The notes below the pieces were generated by a model. It was not told where the DNA came from, searched no databases, and saw nothing but the letters and a program-made list of their open reading frames with translations. A stretch of DNA of 64,000 nt from a virus. Shown in pieces: positions 1-7,660 of this stretch. The stretch covers positions 1-64,000 of IMG/VR virus record IMGVR_UViG_3300007734_000760. One strand, 5' to 3'. The number at the start of each line of letters is the position of its first letter. Position 1 is the stretch's first letter. The translations under genes and the position numbers were made by a program.

Positions 1-689
1 ACTACACTTCCATTACTATAGATTGTATCACTTATTGATAGTTTCATTGTTCCTGCATTAATGATGTCTTCACAATTATGGATATGACCAAACAAGCATA
101 GTTTAGGTTTTAAATCTAACATACGCTTTTTAAGTGAAGCATCACCACAAAATTCTAATTTATTAGTTGTATCATACGATAAGTCTAATATGCCTTTTGG
201 TGGTCCATGTACAACTACAATATCAGTATCATCAGGAATATGCTTCCAAACTTCAGAAGTCTTAGCTCTACTCTTATTGAATGCCCATCCATTACCAAAT
301 GTTGGTGTGATTGGAGAACCCCATATTTTAATGCGTTTAGATGGTACAATAGTTGATCCTATTTCACCACTATTTGCTAAACTAGTCCAACCATCATTTT
401 CATCTATTTCAATCCAATCATTTTCTAAGTAGATAATACCTGCTCTTTCAAAGTCATCCTTTTTAATAAAGTTTCTTTCAATGCAAACATCGTGATTACC
501 TGCTACAAATACTTTATGTTTGATTGGTAGTAAACTATACCAATAGATAAAGTTTTGCATTTCATCTTCACTTAGGTAAGGGTCTCTTGGATTAGTAGCA
601 TCACCACTATGAATCACCATGTCTATGTTTTCTGGGATATCTAATAACCCATGAAACGTGTGAGTATCACTTATGTGCCATATCTTCAT
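1..689 (-). CDS. Metallophosphoesterase (3' end cut by window)
   Basis: Translated by hand from the start codon at 687-689; 229 codons are visible and the frame is still open at base 1. The five blocks of calcineurin-like phosphoesterases are present in order: DTH (residues 8-10), SGDA (28-31), GNHD (64-67), VVHGPP and GHIH near the end of the visible part. This family hydrolyses phosphomono- or diesters with two metal ions; phage members act on nucleotides, RNA or protein phosphates, and the substrate cannot be told here. The plus-strand ORF over 190-432 is its shadow. The start follows the junction repeat AAACAAGACTAATATG seen also before the next genes. Confidence 0.88.
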   Translation of the reverse strand, partial: MKIWHISDTHTFHGLLDIPENIDMVIHSGDATNPRDPYLSEDEMQNFIYWYSLLPIKHKVFVAGNHDVCIERNFIKKDDFERAGIIYLENDWIEIDENDGWTSLANSGEIGSTIVPSKRIKIWGSPITPTFGNGWAFNKSRAKTSEVWKHIPDDTDIVVVHGPPKGILDLSYDTTNKLEFCGDASLKKRMLDLKPKLCLFGHIHNCEDIINAGTMKLSISDTIYSNGSV

Positions 690-700
690 ATTAGTCTTGT

Positions 701-886
701 TTATATAGTAGTTAAAAAATAGTTAAACTCATCAATGTCTCTCATCACATTACCACTAAAGAATGCTCTTTTCATGTCCTCATAAGTATACTTCTTATCA
801 GCCATATCTTCTTGGCATTGAGTGTAGCCTTTTTTATAAGCAACTGTGTATGTAGTTAATGCTATTTCTAATTCTTTTTTCTTCAT
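701..886 (-). CDS. Small hypothetical protein, 61 aa
   Basis: A short, charged, mostly helical protein with no recognised domain. It is one of a run of small genes separated by 1-11 bases, starting with the junction AAACAAGACTAATATG. The context suggests an early accessory protein, but no function can be assigned. Confidence 0.6.
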   Translation of the reverse strand: MKKKELEIALTTYTVAYKKGYTQCQEDMADKKYTYEDMKRAFFSGNVMRDIDEFNYFLTTI

Positions 887-887
887 A

Positions 888-1091
888 TTAGTCTTGTTTG
901 TTTAAACCTGTCATGTAATTTACTTCAATATCCTTATCACCAGTTAAAGCATTTTTAGCATACTGTAAAGCACTTCTAACTTGTCTATCATGTGATGTTT
1001 CTAATTTACCGCTGTCATGTATGTTAGAAGTTATCCTAAGTGCTTCAATGATGTTTTCAAGTTGAAACTTGTATATTGTTATTTCTTCCAT
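888..1091 (-). CDS. Small hypothetical protein, 67 aa
   Basis: Soluble helical protein of unknown role. It ends in NKQD, as does the next gene upstream, because the same intergenic repeat encodes the last codons of both. It overlaps its upstream neighbour by one base (TAATG), which suggests translational coupling. Confidence 0.6.
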   Translation of the reverse strand: MEEITIYKFQLENIIEALRITSNIHDSGKLETSHDRQVRSALQYAKNALTGDKDIEVNYMTGLNKQD

Positions 1092-1294
1092 TAGTCTTGT
1101 TTGTTAGTTTCCCTTTCTAATTTTTCATCTTCAAACCATTTCTCGCAAGACATCCAACCATCTTGATAAGCATCTGAAATTTGCTCTTTTTCTTTTTCTT
1201 TGGCTTGTTCAAGTAATGTTTGAAAAGTTACATCTTCATTAGTCCAATGTGTATGCATTTGTATAATCAACCATTCTACTGCTGTTTGTTTCAT
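1091..1294 (-). CDS. Phage MKQTAVEWL-type small protein
   Basis: The start at 1294 (MKQTAVEWL) is chosen over the longer reading to 1318 because it avoids overlap with the stop of the upstream gene and matches the usual start of a small phage protein family. That family begins MKQTAVEWL and ends with an acidic DAYxxGW...EKWF segment. It occurs in phages of Flavobacteriia and has no known function. 67 residues remain. Confidence 0.6.
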   Translation of the reverse strand: MKQTAVEWLIIQMHTHWTNEDVTFQTLLEQAKEKEKEQISDAYQDGWMSCEKWFEDEKLERETNKQD

Positions 1295-1305
1295 ATTATT
1301 TCTTT

Positions 1306-1794
1306 TTAATGCCACCAATTTCTAATGTTGTGCTGTATTAGTTTCCACACCAATATATCAGCACGCTCTTGTTTTTTATAACCTATACACCGTCTTTTAG
1401 ATTCTATACTATTAATCTCGTTATTGTGAGTTTCATCAACTGCCTTTTCCCAAACCTGTCCAGTATATTCATGCGAACCATCTCCAATATCTTTAAATGT
1501 CATTTCTGATTTACCGTATACTTTTTCCATTTCCGTATAGTATTCATATTCATAATCACCATTTTGTACTTTGTCCATTAGTCTGCATATCATATTAATA
1601 CGTTGAGCACTATCACTACTTGATTCGTGTGTTCCTTTTTCTTTTAAATTCTTAGCCAATCTTTCAAGACTAAACTTGAATATATCTATGGAATAGGAAT
1701 AGTCCCAATCATATCCGGAATATGCCTTTTTACCAAATGCAACTGCTCTACACAATCTGCGATAGTGGCTTTTAATGTGGTTTATAATATACAT
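1306..1794 (-). CDS. Hypothetical protein, 162 aa
   Basis: An aromatic- and charge-rich soluble protein (Y/W/K/E) with no membrane segment and no motif I recognise. It lies two bases from the MSGGHFDY gene and probably belongs to the same transcript. Function unknown. Confidence 0.6.
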   Translation of the reverse strand: MYIINHIKSHYRRLCRAVAFGKKAYSGYDWDYSYSIDIFKFSLERLAKNLKEKGTHESSSDSAQRINMICRLMDKVQNGDYEYEYYTEMEKVYGKSEMTFKDIGDGSHEYTGQVWEKAVDETHNNEINSIESKRRCIGYKKQERADILVWKLIQHNIRNWWH

Positions 1795-1796
1795 GG

Positions 1797-2030
1797 TTAT
1801 CCGCTTAAGTCTTCGTTCAATCTTTCTAAAAATGTTTCAGGTCCGTCATCTCCACTTACCAACCAATCTATACGTTGAGCATATATTTCAGCCTTTTTAA
1901 GTGCATCCAATCCTTCTTTTATTTTTTCAAGTACTTCAGGTGGATATTTATAGTTTTGAATAATGTCTTCAACACTTTCTGCTATCTCTCTGATGCGATA
2001 CTGATGGTAATCAAAATGTCCTCCGCTCAT
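1797..2030 (-). CDS. MSGGHFDY family protein, 77 aa
   Basis: The start MSGGHFDYHQYRIREIA matches a small conserved family, common in phages and prophages, whose members begin SGGHFDY and continue as two amphipathic helices with YAQRIDWLVSGDDG near the end. The function is unknown. The intact conserved start supports this start codon. Confidence 0.72.
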   Translation of the reverse strand: MSGGHFDYHQYRIREIAESVEDIIQNYKYPPEVLEKIKEGLDALKKAEIYAQRIDWLVSGDDGPETFLERLNEDLSG

Positions 2031-2031
2031 A

Positions 2032-2334
2032 TTATTTAGTTATTAGTTCGTAAGTTGAATTTGTTGTTGTAAATTTAATGTATCCTTCTCGTTGTTCTAC
2101 TATCTCAGTGATTGCAGTTGTTGTCCAACCATTATCTAAGATAAGTGATCTTCCTACTTTGATCTCATCGTGTTTACTTTCAAAATGTCCTTCATCAGTC
2201 CATTCAATGTATTGTACTGACCATCTTCCTACTTGTCTGAAGCCATCATTCAATCTCCCTAAGATGTACTTTGGTTTATCTTCTCTTGCTACAACTGAGT
2301 CAGCATTGTATTTATTTTGTGATATCTCGTTCAT
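2032..2334 (-). CDS. Hypothetical protein, 100 aa
   Basis: Predicted mainly beta-rich small protein; no recognised domain. It is packed one base from the MSGGHFDY gene. The overlapping plus-strand ORF at 2078-2350 is antisense shadow, since it ignores the packing of the flanking genes. Confidence 0.55.
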   Translation of the reverse strand: MNEISQNKYNADSVVAREDKPKYILGRLNDGFRQVGRWSVQYIEWTDEGHFESKHDEIKVGRSLILDNGWTTTAITEIVEQREGYIKFTTTNSTYELITK

Positions 2335-2350
2335 TTTAGTTTTTAAATGA

Positions 2351-2443
2351 CTATACTAAAAACGGTATACTAAAGAAAAGTACTATTCCTATTATTAGTA
2401 GCAAATGTGCTATTCCTGATTCTATTTTTTCTTTATTTTTCAT
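2351..2443 (-). CDS. Single-pass membrane microprotein, 30 aa
   Basis: A 30-residue frame (starts MKNKEKIESGIAHLL, ends FFSIPFLV) exactly fills the gap between the two neighbours. It has a charged start and one hydrophobic segment from about residue 12 to 29. Its start codon (TAATATG) follows the stop of the upstream gene by one base, like its neighbours. The exact fit and the membrane-type composition support it; function unknown. Confidence 0.55.
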   Translation of the reverse strand: MKNKEKIESGIAHLLLIIGIVLFFSIPFLV

Positions 2444-2444
2444 A

Positions 2445-2687
2445 TTAGTCAATTAATTCATCTATATTAATGTTATTATCTTCACACACTTTATGAATAT
2501 GATCCATAACCACTTCTACACCTTCCATAAAATCTTCACTTGCATCTTGATAGTTGTGAGCGATAGTCTTTCTTGCATTGCATAGCAAATCAAATAATAC
2601 AATTGCCATATCAGTTGATTTAACACAACGTAAGTGAGCTTTTTGCTCATCTGGAAATTCCAGATTAAATTTTAATGTTGCTTTCAT
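2445..2687 (-). CDS. Phage MKATLKFNL-type small protein
   Basis: From the start at 2687 the protein begins MKATLKFNLEFPDEQ, the usual start of a small phage family of unknown function (about 80 residues, helical, often with a WDL/FDLL motif, here VLFDLL). A longer reading begins at 2702 (MKKKL). It overlaps the end of the upstream membrane protein gene by 23 bases. Confidence 0.6.
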   Translation of the reverse strand: MKATLKFNLEFPDEQKAHLRCVKSTDMAIVLFDLLCNARKTIAHNYQDASEDFMEGVEVVMDHIHKVCEDNNINIDELID

Positions 2688-2940
2688 TAGTTTCTTTTTC
2701 ATTTACAGGTATGATTTCTATTTGTTTAGGTAATGTTGTTCCATATGTTTGAATTAATTGATTATAAATTACATCTCCAGTGTAACATTCAGCGTACAAT
2801 CCTGTTGACTTACCATTACTTACTAATGGTATTTTATAATATTTAAGTTCTAATTTTTGTTTTTTATTTACTTTTATCAATACAATGATTGATATTCCCA
2901 TTACTATTATGGGGAGTATTATGTTTACTATGATTTCCAT
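2665..2940 (-). CDS. Small membrane-anchored protein, 91 aa
   Basis: Residues 3-23 form a hydrophobic segment followed by KVNKKQK, so the protein is probably anchored with its C-terminal 65 residues in the cytoplasm. No known domain. It is the first gene after the conserved promoter at 2954-2986. Confidence 0.6.
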   Translation of the reverse strand: MEIIVNIILPIIVMGISIIVLIKVNKKQKLELKYYKIPLVSNGKSTGLYAECYTGDVIYNQLIQTYGTTLPKQIEIIPVNEKETNESNIKI

Positions 2941-2953
2941 TTTATTAATTTAT

Positions 2954-2986
2954 TTAAATATAATATAAAATATTATGTAAGCCAAA
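2954..2986 (-). promoter_or_regulatory. Conserved promoter (TTTGGCTT-N16-TATATTTAA)
   Basis: On the minus strand TTTGGCTT (2986-2979) is followed after exactly 16 bases by TATATTTAA (2962-2954), 13 bases before the start of the membrane protein gene. One of fourteen copies with the same spacing. It fits the -33 TTG and -7 TAnnTTTG layout of Bacteroidota promoters. Confidence 0.75.
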
Positions 2987-2991
2987 TAAAA

Positions 2992-3015
2992 AAGGTGATT
3001 CTTTCGAATCACCTT
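2992..3015 (-). terminator. Intrinsic terminator after the HTH gene
   Basis: AAGGTGATTC pairs with GAATCACCTT across a four-base loop, and on the minus strand is followed by a run of Ts (TTTTTTA). It lies 21 bases past the stop of the small HTH gene, just before the next promoter. Confidence 0.85.
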
Positions 3016-3035
3016 ATTATTATTAAATAATAAAA

Positions 3036-3233
3036 TTAAGCGTTTACACGACGACGTGAAATGCTATACATAGCATCTGCTAGTTCATTATTAATACTAC
3101 GGCGACCTGAAGTTACATTCGAAATATGAGATTCCGATAATCCAGTCATTATTGATAAACGACTGTTGTCTCCTTGGCGTTTACGAGCATTATAAAATGC
3201 TAACGTTGCTGTTCTGTTCATTGATTTTTTCAT
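3036..3233 (-). CDS. Small helix-turn-helix regulator, 65 aa
   Basis: Residues about 24-60 read RLSIMTGLSESHISNVTSGRRSIN, a Cro/C1-type helix-turn-helix with the usual glycine turn and the S/N recognition helix. At 65 residues it is little more than a DNA-binding domain. It is flanked by its own conserved promoter and a strong terminator, so it is a single-gene unit, as expected for a regulator. An alternative start is at residue 5. Confidence 0.8.
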   Translation of the reverse strand: MKKSMNRTATLAFYNARKRQGDNSRLSIMTGLSESHISNVTSGRRSINNELADAMYSISRRRVNA

Positions 3234-3268
3234 TTTGTTTTTGTTTTTGTTTATAACTTATTTATGAT

Positions 3269-3301
3269 ATAAATGTAATAATAAAAACACAAAAAGCCAA
3301 A
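3269..3301 (-). promoter_or_regulatory. Conserved promoter, divergent -7 box
   Basis: TTTGGCTT (3301-3294) and TACATTTAT (3277-3269) with the invariant 16-base spacer. The -7 box matches seven of nine consensus bases. It precedes the HTH regulator gene by about 35 bases. Confidence 0.65.
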
Positions 3302-3302
3302 C

Positions 3303-3908
3303 TTAAATTCCAATTTCAATAAATTTTTTATATATCTTTTTAGGAGTTTTACTATAATATGATTCAGGCATGAACTTATTAGGACATAATTTCCATAACT
3401 CTTTAGAATATATTAAATGACTTTTATTCCAACGACGAGTTTCTTTTAAGTGGTTGTGAAATAATATATAACAATTTGCTTTTTGAATATAAGTAGGTAT
3501 ATCTATTTTCAACTCATATTTTTTAATATTTTTTACTGCTCGTTTTTCACAATCAAGTTCTAATAATTTTATTTGATCAATTTTAAAATCAATGTTTCTA
3601 ATTGATTCACCTGCTAACCAACTGTCAATATCGTAAGCATATTTAGATATACCCCATATATGAGAACGTTCACTCCATTGTTCTAAATGAGAAAATTCAT
3701 GTACTAATAAACTTTTATATTCAGGACTTTTAATAGCACAAGCTAATTCTCCTTCTTTTTTAGATATATCTGAGAAGTATCCTCCTATGTATGTTTTATT
3801 GTAAATCTTTATTTTAGATGATTTTTTTAATATGAGTTTTACATTATGTTCCTCACATTTGTCTTTAACAGTTTGAAGAAATATATTTTGTGATGAAGTT
3901 CTAGACAT
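3303..3908 (-). CDS. Putative zinc metallopeptidase (HEFSH)
   Basis: The start at 3908 (MSRTSSQNIF) is preferred over the one at 3998, which would overlap the upstream structural gene by 83 bases; 201 residues result. HEFSH (about residue 91) is an HExxH zinc site in the segment LLVHEFSHLEQW, and GESIRNID downstream could supply the third ligand. Small phage proteins of this type are often called putative metallopeptidases; the substrate is unknown. It is next to the fibre genes, so it might process a virion or host-surface protein, but that is a guess. Confidence 0.6.
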   Translation of the reverse strand: MSRTSSQNIFLQTVKDKCEEHNVKLILKKSSKIKIYNKTYIGGYFSDISKKEGELACAIKSPEYKSLLVHEFSHLEQWSERSHIWGISKYAYDIDSWLAGESIRNIDFKIDQIKLLELDCEKRAVKNIKKYELKIDIPTYIQKANCYILFHNHLKETRRWNKSHLIYSKELWKLCPNKFMPESYYSKTPKKIYKKFIEIGI

Positions 3909-3915
3909 ATGTTTA

Positions 3916-4224
3916 TTATTTACATGAAGTTGCTCCACTCCACGTTGTTCCATTCCAATAATAATTTGTTTGTCCTGATCCTCCACTTGTGTCTCCATAA
4001 TATCCAGCGGATGCTAAAGTTGATAGTCCTAAATTTGAATATATAGATGAGTTATTTGTAAATGCACTAACAATTGTAGAATATGTAGAATTATATACTG
4101 TTGTAGCTGAAGTCACTCCAGCACAAAATCTACCAGAGTTAGATCCAACATATGCATTTATAGTTTGAGTACCACCACCTGTGTATTTTTTGCTTGACGC
4201 TACTACTCCTACTAATGTTGCCAT
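3916..4224 (-). CDS. Putative fibre-associated structural protein, 102 aa
   Basis: S/T/G/Y/N-rich with no charged core (GGGTQTINAYVG..., WNGTTWSGATSCK at the end), a composition typical of fibre tips and virion surface proteins. It starts two bases past the stop of the repeat-rich fibre gene and is probably co-transcribed. It could be a fibre tip or a fibre chaperone; no homologous family is recognised. Confidence 0.55.
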   Translation of the reverse strand: MATLVGVVASSKKYTGGGTQTINAYVGSNSGRFCAGVTSATTVYNSTYSTIVSAFTNNSSIYSNLGLSTLASAGYYGDTSGGSGQTNYYWNGTTWSGATSCK

Positions 4225-4226
4225 AT

Positions 4227-5924
4227 TTATGCTTTTAAATCACCAATTAATGCCCAAGTATTTCCAGTAATATATTTAGCTACAGCTGATGAACCTGCTT
4301 TATTGATTTTTAAATTACTATCTGCTGATATTACTGTTTGTCCTGCTCCGGCCATAAATGAAATATCACTTGTTAAATTAGATGCAAATACTGTGAATTC
4401 AAATCCAAAATATGTTGCTGCGTCTAAAGTAATTGTTATTGCTCCTCCAGCGCTTGAAGCATTATAAAACATTCCGTTTATAAGTGAATTTGATGCTTGA
4501 TTACTAGTTAAAGATGCTACATCTGACACTCCACCATACCCACCACTTCCACTTAAAGCAGCAGGTAAACTTTTGATTCCAGTAAAATCTACACTAGTAG
4601 CATTTGCTGCTGTTGATGAATTTAAAGCGTATGATGCACTCACTGCTACAGATGATGATAAGGCATATGATGAGCTTAATGCAGTAGTTGTTGTTAAAGC
4701 ATATGATGATGTTGTTGATGTAGAAGCGTATGACGCACTTAATGCGGTTGTTGATGTAGAAGCATATGATGCACTTAATACACTTGCTGCTGTTAAAGCA
4801 TAACTTGCTGTTAAAGCATAAGATGCAGATAAATTACTTATACTAGTTAATATTGTAGTACCATCACTAGCGTATAGTCTAAGTGATCCTACTCCTGGAT
4901 TAGTTAATGAAGCCCCTAATGTATTTGAATATGAAGCGGTTTGAGCATAAGATGCAGATGTTATTGTTCCATTAACAGATCCACTTAAATTAGCTCCAAT
5001 TGTGTTTGTTGTTATATCATAAGATAATGTTCCAATACCAGCAATAGATGCACTATTAATAAATAGATTTGTGTACCCATCAGTTTGTGCGAAAGTAAGA
5101 TAATATGGATTTGGAGCAGGAACATTAGTTACTACTACATTTGAAGAGTTTATAGCATTTGTAGAATTAAATGCATTAGTAGCATTTAAAGCATATGAAC
5201 TACTTAATGCTGTTGATGAATTATTAGCAAATGAACTACTTACTGTCACTGATGAGGATATAGCATATGATGCGGTTGTAGTATTTAAAGCATATGATGC
5301 ACTAGTAGCATTTAAAGCATATGAACTACTTAATGCTGTTGTGGCATTCAAAGCATATGAACTACTTAACGCTGTTGTAGCATTCAAAGCATACGATGCA
5401 CTAGTAGCATTTAAAGCGTATGATGCAGTTGTAGCATTTAAAGTGTATGATGCAGTTGTAGCATTTAAGGCATATGATGCACTAGTAGTTAAAAACGCTA
5501 CTGATGAACTGTAAGCGTATGATGCACTTGTTGCTATCAAAGCATACGAACTACTAACAGCTACTGATGAGCTATAGGCATATGAAGCACTTGTTGCTAC
5601 AGAAGCAGAAGCAGCATATGATGCACTTGCACCTCCAGAAATAGTTACTGTTGCGTTAGGTGTTGTGCCTGATACTGTTCCTCCACTGAATGTAAGTGTT
5701 GTTACTCCAGTTACGGTTGCTCCACCTACTACTGTTAAACTTCCACCACCACCTCCACCATTCATAGCAAATGAGGCAGTTAAAGCATAAGATGCTGTTC
5801 CGTTTGTTCCAGCGGCCGCTCCTATAGTATTATAAGAAATATTAGATGGAGTACTATTATCAAATAATGTTCCTGATGGATCTCCAAATCCTGAATTATC
5901 AAAGATTATACTACTATTTGACAT
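4227..5924 (-). CDS. Repeat-rich tail fibre / adhesin protein, 565 aa
   Basis: Residues about 100-440 are built of degenerate 9- and 11-residue repeats (SASYALNAT, ALSSSYALNAT), interrupted near residue 265 by a non-repeat segment with PNPYYLTFAQTDG. A poly-Gly linker (about residues 54-60) precedes them. The C-terminal 110 residues (ISFMAGAGQTVIS... WALIGDLKA) form a globular tip. Such alanine/serine repeats form trimeric shafts in phage fibres. Function as a fibre is inferred from composition, repeats and position beside the lysis genes. Confidence 0.7.
   Translation of the reverse strand: MSNSSIIFDNSGFGDPSGTLFDNSTPSNISYNTIGAAAGTNGTASYALTASFAMNGGGGGGSLTVVGGATVTGVTTLTFSGGTVSGTTPNATVTISGGASASYAASASVATSASYAYSSSVAVSSSYALIATSASYAYSSSVAFLTTSASYALNATTASYTLNATTASYALNATSASYALNATTALSSSYALNATTALSSSYALNATSASYALNTTTASYAISSSVTVSSSFANNSSTALSSSYALNATNAFNSTNAINSSNVVVTNVPAPNPYYLTFAQTDGYTNLFINSASIAGIGTLSYDITTNTIGANLSGSVNGTITSASYAQTASYSNTLGASLTNPGVGSLRLYASDGTTILTSISNLSASYALTASYALTAASVLSASYASTSTTALSASYASTSTTSSYALTTTTALSSSYALSSSVAVSASYALNSSTAANATSVDFTGIKSLPAALSGSGGYGGVSDVASLTSNQASNSLINGMFYNASSAGGAITITLDAATYFGFEFTVFASNLTSDISFMAGAGQTVISADSNLKINKAGSSAVAKYITGNTWALIGDLKA
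4600..5620. repeat. Degenerate 27/33-base coding repeats
   Basis: Units such as GCATTTAAAGCATATGATGC recur with a 27- or 33-base period and synonymous drift inside the fibre gene. They encode 9- or 11-residue shaft repeats and could allow length change by recombination. Confidence 0.8.
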
Positions 5925-5930
5925 ATTTTA

Positions 5931-5943
5931 TTATAAATATTTA
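5931..5943 (-). promoter_or_regulatory. AT-rich start element (second class)
   Basis: Plus strand TTATAAATATTTA, read TAAATATTTATAA on the minus strand, seven bases before the fibre gene start. It is one of a set of near-identical elements at gene starts; it may be a promoter with a very short leader. Confidence 0.4.
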
Positions 5944-5952
5944 ATTCCTAAA

Positions 5953-6546
5953 TTATTTTACTTCATATTCTGTAAAATTAGTTTTTGTAGGTTTAATATT
6001 TGGTAAATAATATTGATATGTTTTCTTTGAGTTTTGTAAATATATTGTTTTATAGAATCCTGTTGGAATAGTAGCTCCGGTTGGTAATTTATGATTAAAA
6101 TCAGTGAAAACTATTCTTATAGTAACAGATACAGCTTCACTCTTTGCCCATTCTCTTTCTTGTGCTTCTAACATTTTCCACACACCTCTATTTAAGTATT
6201 GGTTTTGTAAAGCACAATTAACATAAGAGAATGTTTTGTATAACATTTCTTTTGTGCAATTAAAGTCTGCTGCTGGAGCCATGTGACCTTTATCATACAC
6301 ATTATCTACATAGTCTTTTGCATCTGAAGTGTGTATACTCTTGTCAGTGTAAAAATCCATACCAGTTCTTGATGCGGTACCATTAGGACATTTTACTATG
6401 TATTTAATCCATAAAGGTTGTTCTAGTTTTTCAGAGTATGAAACAGTATAAATATCTGTTGATACTAATACGCTATCTTTTTGTTGACTGTAAGAATTTA
6501 AATTTAGTAATGTAAATAAAACAAATATTTTATTTAACATACTCAT
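5953..6546 (-). CDS. Secreted DNA/RNA non-specific endonuclease (NUC1)
   Basis: A signal peptide (residues 1-20, ending SYSQ) precedes a NUC1 nuclease fold. The catalytic DxGH motif is DKGH at 85-88 with His88 as base; Asn119 and Glu127 in LNRGVWKMLE are the expected metal-binding and active-site helix. The enzyme cuts DNA and RNA without sequence preference. The signal peptide means it acts in the periplasm or after lysis. It overlaps the endolysin gene by 17 bases, so it is made with the lysis proteins. Length (197 aa) is short for the family, but the core is complete. Confidence 0.82.
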   Translation of the reverse strand: MSMLNKIFVLFTLLNLNSYSQQKDSVLVSTDIYTVSYSEKLEQPLWIKYIVKCPNGTASRTGMDFYTDKSIHTSDAKDYVDNVYDKGHMAPAADFNCTKEMLYKTFSYVNCALQNQYLNRGVWKMLEAQEREWAKSEAVSVTIRIVFTDFNHKLPTGATIPTGFYKTIYLQNSKKTYQYYLPNIKPTKTNFTEYEVK

Positions 6547-7141
6547 AATACTTTAATGTTAAAGCTTTTCTATGATCTAATCCTAATGTACCACCATTAA
6601 TACGTTTTGTTAAAGCAGTAATTGATGCAACATCAATACCTTTATCACAAATAGTCCATAATTTGTTTTTATCAAAGAAAAACATAGCTGACTCAAAAGC
6701 ATATTCGTTTGCTACTAAATCAGGATTAACTAATATCTCAGGTTTATTTAAGTATTTAGAAAAAGCAGTATAGTTTTCTTTACCAGTTAATTGTAAAGCA
6801 CCTCTACCTCTAAATTTCCAACCTTCTCCACTTGCCTCATCACCATTACCCATTCTATTACCATAAACACGATTTGCAATCTTTTCTGGGTTACGAGCGT
6901 ATCCTTCTGCTAATGTACCAGGAAAGTATTTACCAAATATTTTTTTAAGTCCATCTGTTGAGTAACTTAGGTTTTCTGAAAATACTTTGTATTCTCCTGT
7001 CTCATGTGCTGTTTGAGCAAAAAAGTGAGCAGCACGTAGTGGTGTAAGTTTATAAAAAGCCATTGCCGCTTTTAAAGTTCCAGGTCCAAAAGCTCCGTCA
7101 GCAGTGACACCTATTTTAGTTTGTAATGCTTTAATACTCAT
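6530..7141 (-). CDS. GH19 chitinase-type endolysin
   Basis: Residues 1-30 (LQTKIGVTADGAFGPGTL) resemble a short peptidoglycan-binding repeat; the rest is a GH19 lysozyme domain with AHETGE (catalytic Glu47) and the FRGRGALQLTG signature at 110-120. GH19 endolysins cleave the glycan strand of peptidoglycan. There is no signal peptide, so release would depend on a holin, and two holin-like genes lie directly upstream. Confidence 0.88.
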   Translation of the reverse strand: MSIKALQTKIGVTADGAFGPGTLKAAMAFYKLTPLRAAHFFAQTAHETGEYKVFSENLSYSTDGLKKIFGKYFPGTLAEGYARNPEKIANRVYGNRMGNGDEASGEGWKFRGRGALQLTGKENYTAFSKYLNKPEILVNPDLVANEYAFESAMFFFDKNKLWTICDKGIDVASITALTKRINGGTLGLDHRKALTLKYYEYVK

Positions 7142-7144
7142 GAT

Positions 7145-7387
7145 TTATTTTTTTATAATTTTTTTTAATTCTTTAAGTTGCTTTTTTAATTCTGGTATTG
7201 TTTTGTCTCCATTTTTCTTAGGCTTTTTTTCTAACAAATCAATTTCCGTTGATCTAAGTAGTTTTGTTGGTGACTCTTCACTACTGTTGTCTTTAGCATC
7301 AAAGTGCATTAAAAGTATTTTTCTTAATACAAGTGCTATGATAAGTCCTAATAAGGCGGTTACTATAGCTTCAGTTATTGCGCTCAT
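7145..7387 (-). CDS. Membrane-anchored lysis-cluster protein, 80 aa
   Basis: One membrane segment (about 8-27) followed by a highly charged tail rich in Lys and Glu (PELKKQLKELKK), probably a coiled coil. It lies between the endolysin and a two-segment holin candidate, overlapping the latter by one base. It could be a holin, an antiholin or an inner-membrane spanin; sequence alone does not decide. Confidence 0.6.
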   Translation of the reverse strand: MSAITEAIVTALLGLIIALVLRKILLMHFDAKDNSSEESPTKLLRSTEIDLLEKKPKKNGDKTIPELKKQLKELKKIIKK

Positions 7388-7629
7388 TATTCTTCAGTTT
7401 TTTCTTCAGTTTTTTTACTACCAACAAACTTTTCAACTACATTACCACCTATACAAACTAAAACAATTACTTTAACTGCATCAACTAAATCAGCTGATGG
7501 TTCAATGTCTTTGTGTTCATATGAATTAAGTAACATTGTTACTGCAATAAATAAAAAGCCTAAAAAAGCTATCACTCGTTTAATAGAAGTATCACCTCCA
7601 GCAAACATGTTTTTAATAAATTTAATCAT
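7387..7629 (-). CDS. Putative holin, 80 aa
   Basis: Two hydrophobic segments (about 18-36 and 49-68) joined by a short polar loop and followed by a charged tail (KKTEEKTEE), the usual shape of class II holins. It sits two genes upstream of the endolysin. An AT-rich start element lies 19 bases before its start codon. Confidence 0.65.
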   Translation of the reverse strand: MIKFIKNMFAGGDTSIKRVIAFLGFLFIAVTMLLNSYEHKDIEPSADLVDAVKVIVLVCIGGNVVEKFVGSKKTEEKTEE

Positions 7630-7647
7630 AGTGTATGTTTTTGTTTG

Positions 7648-7660
7648 TTATAAATATTAA
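7648..7660 (-). promoter_or_regulatory. AT-rich start element (second class)
   Basis: Exact plus-strand TTATAAATATTAA, upstream of the putative holin, overlapping the last codons of the GAF gene. It may start a lysis transcript. Confidence 0.4.

Noticed and set aside
190-432. Plus-strand ORF, 80 aa
   Set aside because: It is antisense to the metallophosphoesterase, whose motifs are clear on the minus strand.
4573-4803. Plus-strand ORF with VVDVEAYDALN repeats
   Set aside because: It is the reverse reading of the fibre repeats; low complexity gives an open frame.
4600-5620. CRISPR-like array
   Set aside because: Repeats are in frame, have no spacers and encode protein repeats.
5931-5943. 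T4-type late promoter TATAAATA
   Set aside because: The TATAAATA reading is on the plus strand, opposite to the genes, so it cannot be a T4-like late promoter for them.
7104-7475. Plus-strand hydrophobic ORF
   Set aside because: Antisense to endolysin and holin-like genes; no start signal or similarity.
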